Below, piece after piece: positions 5,661-8,806 of a stretch of 8,806 nt of DNA. The notes under the pieces were generated by a model. The model had not been told where the DNA came from. It did not search any database and saw only the letters and a list, made by a program, of their open reading frames with translations. Position numbers and translations under genes: made by a program. Positions within the stretch are counted from its first letter, which is position 1, and the number at the start of each line of letters is the position of its first letter. Source of the DNA: Planctomycetaceae bacterium (GTDB lineage: Bacteria > Planctomycetota > Planctomycetia > Planctomycetales > Planctomycetaceae); contig WFOZ01000410.1 of assembly GCA_015487825.1 (NCBI GenBank), positions 1-8,806 of the forward strand, read 5' to 3'.

Positions 5661-6926
5661 TTACGCCGCTTTGGAAATGAGGAGCAGCTCTGAATGTTCC
5701 TGAACACAGGCAGCATTTAGAACTTTTAAAATCGCTTCGGAAGTTAATTGAATTTCTTCTGGTTGCAGCGTTGGATGCACCTGCAGCATCAGGCTTCGCT
5801 CTCCAAAAGATTTAGCACCGGGGAGTCGGTTTGGTGGTGCCAGCCCTGCTTTCTGGATACTTTTTTCCAGATAGATCTCTGCGCAACTTCCGCTGCCACA
5901 CGGAATTCCTTCTGCCTGAACCGCTTTAATGAACGCATCACGTGTCCAGCCTGGTTGCAACTGTTTTAAGCGAAGCCGGCAATAGAATTTGTAATAACTG
6001 TGTTCAAGATGTTCGGGAACATCTGCAACTTCAATCGCGGAGTGATCCTTGAAAGCCTCGCGGAGAGTTTGTGCATTATTTCTTCGTTTTTCAATCCATT
6101 CGGGCAAAGCGGCCAACGCCTTGCGACCGATAGCGGCCTGCATTTCGGTCATTCGACCGTTTGTTCCGAGCGAGTCATGAAGCAATTGAAATAAACCGGT
6201 CTGCGTACCGTTATAAATTTTATCCCGGTTCTTTCCATGATCCTTAAAAGCCCAGGCTCTTTGCCAGAGTGTTTCATTATTGGTAACAACGAGGCCTCCC
6301 TCGCCGCCGGTAGTTATTATTTTATCCTGACAAAATGAAAAAGCTGAAATATCTCCCCAACTCCCAACCGGTTTGCCATTGCAGGCAGCGCCATGCGCCT
6401 GCGCGCAATCTTCAATCAGTTTCAGCCCATGATGCTGAGTTAACGAGAAAATTTCTTCCATCTCGCAAGGGCGGCCACCCATGTGGACAACGATAACAGC
6501 TTTCGTATTGGGGGTTATCTGGCGGGCTATCGTTTCGGCTGTCACATTCTGCGTTTGGGGATCAATATCTGCAAAAACCGGGCACCCGCCTCGCATCATC
6601 ACAGCAGTTGCGGTTGCCACAAATGTATGTGCAGGGATAATAACTTCCTCGCCCGGTTTCAAATCGATTGCATGAAGTGCCAGCTCCAAAGCCACAGTTC
6701 CATTCGAAACCGCAATTGCATGGGCCACTCCCAGAGATTGGGCATATTCTTCTTCAAACAGCTGTCCCTGTTTCCCTGTCCAATAATTGACACGGCCAGA
6801 GCGAAGGACTTCAACAACTGACTCTATTTGCTCATCATTAAAAACCGGCCAGGCGGACAAGGCTGATGTACAAACCGGCTTGCCCCCTTCAATTGCCAAT
6901 GTTGAATCTTTGCCATTTTTACTCAT
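5661..6926 (-). CDS. DegT/DnrJ/EryC1/StrS family PLP-dependent aminotransferase
   Basis: A 421-residue cytoplasmic fold-type I PLP enzyme. Members usually transfer an amino group from glutamate or glutamine to a keto-sugar nucleotide, for lipopolysaccharide, capsule or antibiotic sugars. Landmarks are SGRVNYWTG (43-51), SNGTVALELAL (74-84) contacting the cofactor phosphate, PAHTFVATATAV (98-109), IEDCAQAHGA (171-180) with Asp173 pairing with the pyridine nitrogen, SFCQDKIITTGGEGG (197-211) with Lys202 as the Schiff-base lysine, NGRMTEMQAAIG (256-267), and a typical C-terminal LMLQVHPT (379-386). All catalytic residues are present. The ATG at 6926-6924 follows GGGAAGGGAG (minus strand, 6940-6931) at a 4-base spacing, a good SD. 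The gene ends with tandem TAA stops (5663-5661 and 5660-5658 as plus-strand tta words). The sugar substrate cannot be named, and no dehydratase or epimerase gene is adjacent. Confidence 0.93.
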   Translation of the reverse strand: MSKNGKDSTLAIEGGKPVCTSALSAWPVFNDEQIESVVEVLRSGRVNYWTGKQGQLFEEEYAQSLGVAHAIAVSNGTVALELALHAIDLKPGEEVIIPAHTFVATATAVMMRGGCPVFADIDPQTQNVTAETIARQITPNTKAVIVVHMGGRPCEMEEIFSLTQHHGLKLIEDCAQAHGAACNGKPVGSWGDISAFSFCQDKIITTGGEGGLVVTNNETLWQRAWAFKDHGKNRDKIYNGTQTGLFQLLHDSLGTNGRMTEMQAAIGRKALAALPEWIEKRRNNAQTLREAFKDHSAIEVADVPEHLEHSYYKFYCRLRLKQLQPGWTRDAFIKAVQAEGIPCGSGSCAEIYLEKSIQKAGLAPPNRLPGAKSFGERSLMLQVHPTLQPEEIQLTSEAILKVLNAACVQEHSELLLISKAA

Positions 6927-7487
6927 GGGACTCCCTTCCCATACTTAATCAAATGAATAATCAGACCCCTGCCATCTGAATTATCTGACCTGCAACGTCG
7001 GGAATGTATTTCAAAACCTCCAATTTGGTCAAGAGATGCTCTCATGCACCCGCGGTAACTTCTTTGTGAAGGGGGCACTATTGCGGTCCATCGCGTGAAA
7101 TGGAGAGATCGAGTTACAGATGTGATTTGCAATAGCGGGTCTTACGGCTGTCTCGGATTATTCAAAAGCAAATCGGTATTCGTCTAAACGTGCATGAATA
7201 TAAGGACTTACGACCATCCCCCTCCTCAGATTACCGCAATAATCAGCCGGAACACCCTGGCGTCCGGTTCATGTGGCTATAGTGAGTTGAACTTTCATGG
7301 TTCGTGTTTCGTTGTTGCACAATCCGATTGAACTAACTTCTGTTTCTACAAAAAACGATGTTTGTGCAATTCCTTCTGGATTGTATATTGCTTGTTGTTT
7401 TACCGGTGGTTAATTTCTTTCTGACTTGTCGAACGCCTTCTCTTCTGGCATGCAATCTGTTTTCTCTATTCGTTAACTTCATCATCA
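6927..7487. other. Intergenic region between divergent aminotransferase and acyltransferase genes
   Basis: 561 bases with no convincing gene. Besides the inverted repeat at 6957-6984, it contains agccgga/tccggtt (7245-7251 and 7263-7269, one G-T pair), close to a TATAGT word at 7277-7282 that could be a -10 box, without a clear -35. The region just before the acyltransferase start is pyrimidine-rich. Reading frames here (minus 6923-7132, plus from 7358) lack family character. Confidence 0.5.
6957..6984 (-). promoter_or_regulatory. Inverted repeat in the leader of the aminotransferase gene
   Basis: The left arm ataatcaga (6957-6965) pairs with tctgaattat (6975-6984) over 9 bases with one bulged A, around a 9-base loop. 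It ends 30 bases before the minus-strand start at 6926, in the expected 5' UTR or promoter region. It could be an operator or an mRNA hairpin. It is AT-rich, so chance is possible. Confidence 0.3.
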
Positions 7488-8726
7488 ATGGATCAAACCA
7501 TCGATCAAAAAACCGCACCAAAACGTCTGTTCGCACTCGATATTTTGCGAGGGGTCGCTGCGGCTCTTGTTCTGCTTCACCATCTTCCCGATCCCTACCC
7601 GCATCTTTCCTACTCACAGGTTTCCGGCTGGGGAGCTGACGTGGTGGTTCAGCTGATTGAACTGGGCTGGATCGGCGTTGACCTTTTTTTCGTTCTCTCT
7701 GGCTTTTTAATCTCCGGATTGTTGTACCGGGAAGTCGATGAAACCGGTGGACTGAAGGTCAAACGATTTCTACTTCGCAGAGGCTTCAAAATCTGGCCCT
7801 GCTATTTCGTAGCTTACGGCTCGATGACCTTATTCATTGCTCTGCGGGCAGCACTCAGTCAAGATTGGCTCAAGTTCGAATCAACTCTGGGAAACGGATT
7901 CTGGAACTCCATCTTCCTGCAAAACTATGTCGAGTGCGTGCGGTGGGCACACAGTTGGAGCATCGCAGTCGAAGAACATTTTTATCTCTTTTTACCAATG
8001 CTCTTTCTGCTGATTCTCCGTTTCTGCAAAAGCAAACAACAACTTTCTGCAGTCCCCTGGGTTTGCCTGGCGATTATCATTCTGGCTCCCCTGATGCGAA
8101 TTGCCACTCTTGGTGAACTGAGTTGGGCCAGCAACGGGTACGACTGGAAATCCGTTTATTTCCCATCACATTTACGTGCAGACTCCCTTTGTTTCGGGGT
8201 TTTGATCGGGTACATCTTTCGTTACCACCGCTCGCTGGCAATTCGAATCGCTTCGTTCAAATCGATTGGAATTCCCCTCGTTCTTTTCAGCTTCGCAGTC
8301 CCTGTGGTTTGGCCTCTCCAGGAACACTCAGCTTGCGGAACCATTGGATTCACAATCATTGCACTAGGCTTCAGTTGGCTTGTTTTAGCAGCGGGTCTGT
8401 TTCCAGAAACAGGGAAAGCTGGCAATAAAATTATTTCCATTCCATGTGCTGCACTGGCCTGGGTTGGGATTTATTCCTACACAATTTATCTGGCACATTC
8501 CATCATTTTCAGCCTCCCCGGCACAGACTTGTCACGAAGAACGGTGATTGGATTTCTGGCAAATTATGTCGATGATGTCACGCTTCTATTCATTGACGCC
8601 TGCTGCTTCTGGATCCTCTCCATTCTACTTGGTTTTCTACTTTCAAAAATGATCGAACTTCCATTTCTGAAACTGAGAACCAAACTCGTCCCAAGCCATT
8701 ACATAAAACCTGTTTCGCAAGTATAA
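7488..8726 (+). CDS. Acyltransferase-3 (OafA/YrhL-like) integral membrane protein
   Basis: A 412-residue membrane protein of the acyltransferase-3 family, which transfers acyl groups (often acetyl) from cytoplasmic donors to sugars of O-antigen, exopolysaccharide, peptidoglycan or other glycans. Landmarks in order: LDILRGVAAALVLLHH (17-32) with Arg21 and the His31/His32 pair expected at the active site; GWIGVDLFFVLSGFLIS (60-76); RRGFKIWPCYF (97-107); HSWSIAVEEHFYLFLP (155-170) with Glu162/Glu163; SHLRADSLCFGVLIGY (227-242); and YSYTIYLAHSIIF (329-341). About ten hydrophobic helices follow this pattern. There is no C-terminal SGNH domain, so it is a stand-alone transmembrane form of standard length. 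The ATG at 7488 has no SD, but lies just before the conserved first helix. It is divergent from the DegT-like aminotransferase, consistent with a glycan-modifying role, but substrate is unknown. Confidence 0.92.
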   Translation: MDQTIDQKTAPKRLFALDILRGVAAALVLLHHLPDPYPHLSYSQVSGWGADVVVQLIELGWIGVDLFFVLSGFLISGLLYREVDETGGLKVKRFLLRRGFKIWPCYFVAYGSMTLFIALRAALSQDWLKFESTLGNGFWNSIFLQNYVECVRWAHSWSIAVEEHFYLFLPMLFLLILRFCKSKQQLSAVPWVCLAIIILAPLMRIATLGELSWASNGYDWKSVYFPSHLRADSLCFGVLIGYIFRYHRSLAIRIASFKSIGIPLVLFSFAVPVVWPLQEHSACGTIGFTIIALGFSWLVLAAGLFPETGKAGNKIISIPCAALAWVGIYSYTIYLAHSIIFSLPGTDLSRRTVIGFLANYVDDVTLLFIDACCFWILSILLGFLLSKMIELPFLKLRTKLVPSHYIKPVSQV

Positions 8727-8728
8727 TT

Positions 8729-8806
8729 TCAAGCTAGCCGAGGCAGTCTTCCTCCTGCTTTCTTCCATGAATCAATTTCCCTTTCCGGGGGGTTGCTGAT
8801 AAATAG
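8729..8806 (-). other. Possible 3' end of a minus-strand gene cut by the window edge
   Basis: On the minus strand a frame is open from the edge for 25 codons, ending in TGA at 8731-8729, two bases from the acyltransferase stop. It reads ...ISNPPEREIDSWKKAGGRLP and then RLA, plausible protein-like sequence, but another minus-strand frame is also open over most of this short stretch. No family is recognised. Confidence 0.2.

Noticed and set aside
6923..7132. Minus-strand 69-codon frame upstream of the aminotransferase gene
   Set aside because: It overlaps the aminotransferase start by a few bases in another frame, has no SD or family pattern, and covers the 6957-6984 dyad.
7358..7639. Hydrophobic plus-strand 93-codon frame that looks like a small membrane protein
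   Set aside because: The hydrophobicity comes from a T-rich stretch, and its second half is an out-of-frame reading of the acyltransferase gene.
1..8806. CRISPR arrays, tRNA or rRNA genes, transposases, phage genes, toxin-antitoxin pairs
   Set aside because: No regularly spaced direct repeats, no cloverleaf or rRNA words and no such protein motifs were found by eye on either strand.

Overview
The window looks like a piece of a planctomycete (Planctomycetota) chromosome. This is inferred from the kind of genes present: a small CC...CPRC protein, a bacterial TMTC-type membrane glycosyltransferase, an isolated trpF, and a GalT-like enzyme with an HSHSQ active site. Weak or absent Shine-Dalgarno sites at several starts and long gaps between singly transcribed genes fit the same picture. 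Base composition is moderate (mid-40s percent GC by eye). No rRNA, tRNA, CRISPR array, transposase or phage gene was seen.

Layout from left to right: (1) the 5' end of a trkA-like K+ uptake regulator gene on the minus strand; (2) divergent from it, a complete trpF (phosphoribosylanthranilate isomerase) with no other trp genes nearby; (3) a roughly 390-base gap after trpF that holds a probable intrinsic terminator, an 88-base element bounded by 14-base inverted arms, and two short hairpins; (4) a 505-residue polytopic membrane protein resembling TMTC O-mannosyltransferases; (5) convergent with it, a prepilin-peptidase-like membrane protein whose second catalytic motif (GxGD) is unrecognisable; (6) a gap of about 450 bases, then a 70-residue cysteine-motif protein with a strong SD and a GTG start; (7) a GalT-family nucleotidyltransferase; (8) convergent with it, a DegT/DnrJ/EryC1/StrS PLP aminotransferase; (9) a 561-base gap with no convincing gene; (10) an acyltransferase-3 membrane protein; (11) possibly the last codons of another minus-strand gene at the right edge.

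Functionally, four of the complete genes (TMTC-like, GalT-like, DegT-like, acyltransferase-3) belong to families acting on sugars, nucleotide sugars or surface glycans. They are not arranged as one operon: orientations alternate and gaps are long. A loose glycan-related neighbourhood is the most that can be inferred. The most interesting items are the structured region at 1067-1154, the degenerate prepilin peptidase, and the GalT homologue lacking most zinc-site residues. No obvious new multi-gene system is visible.
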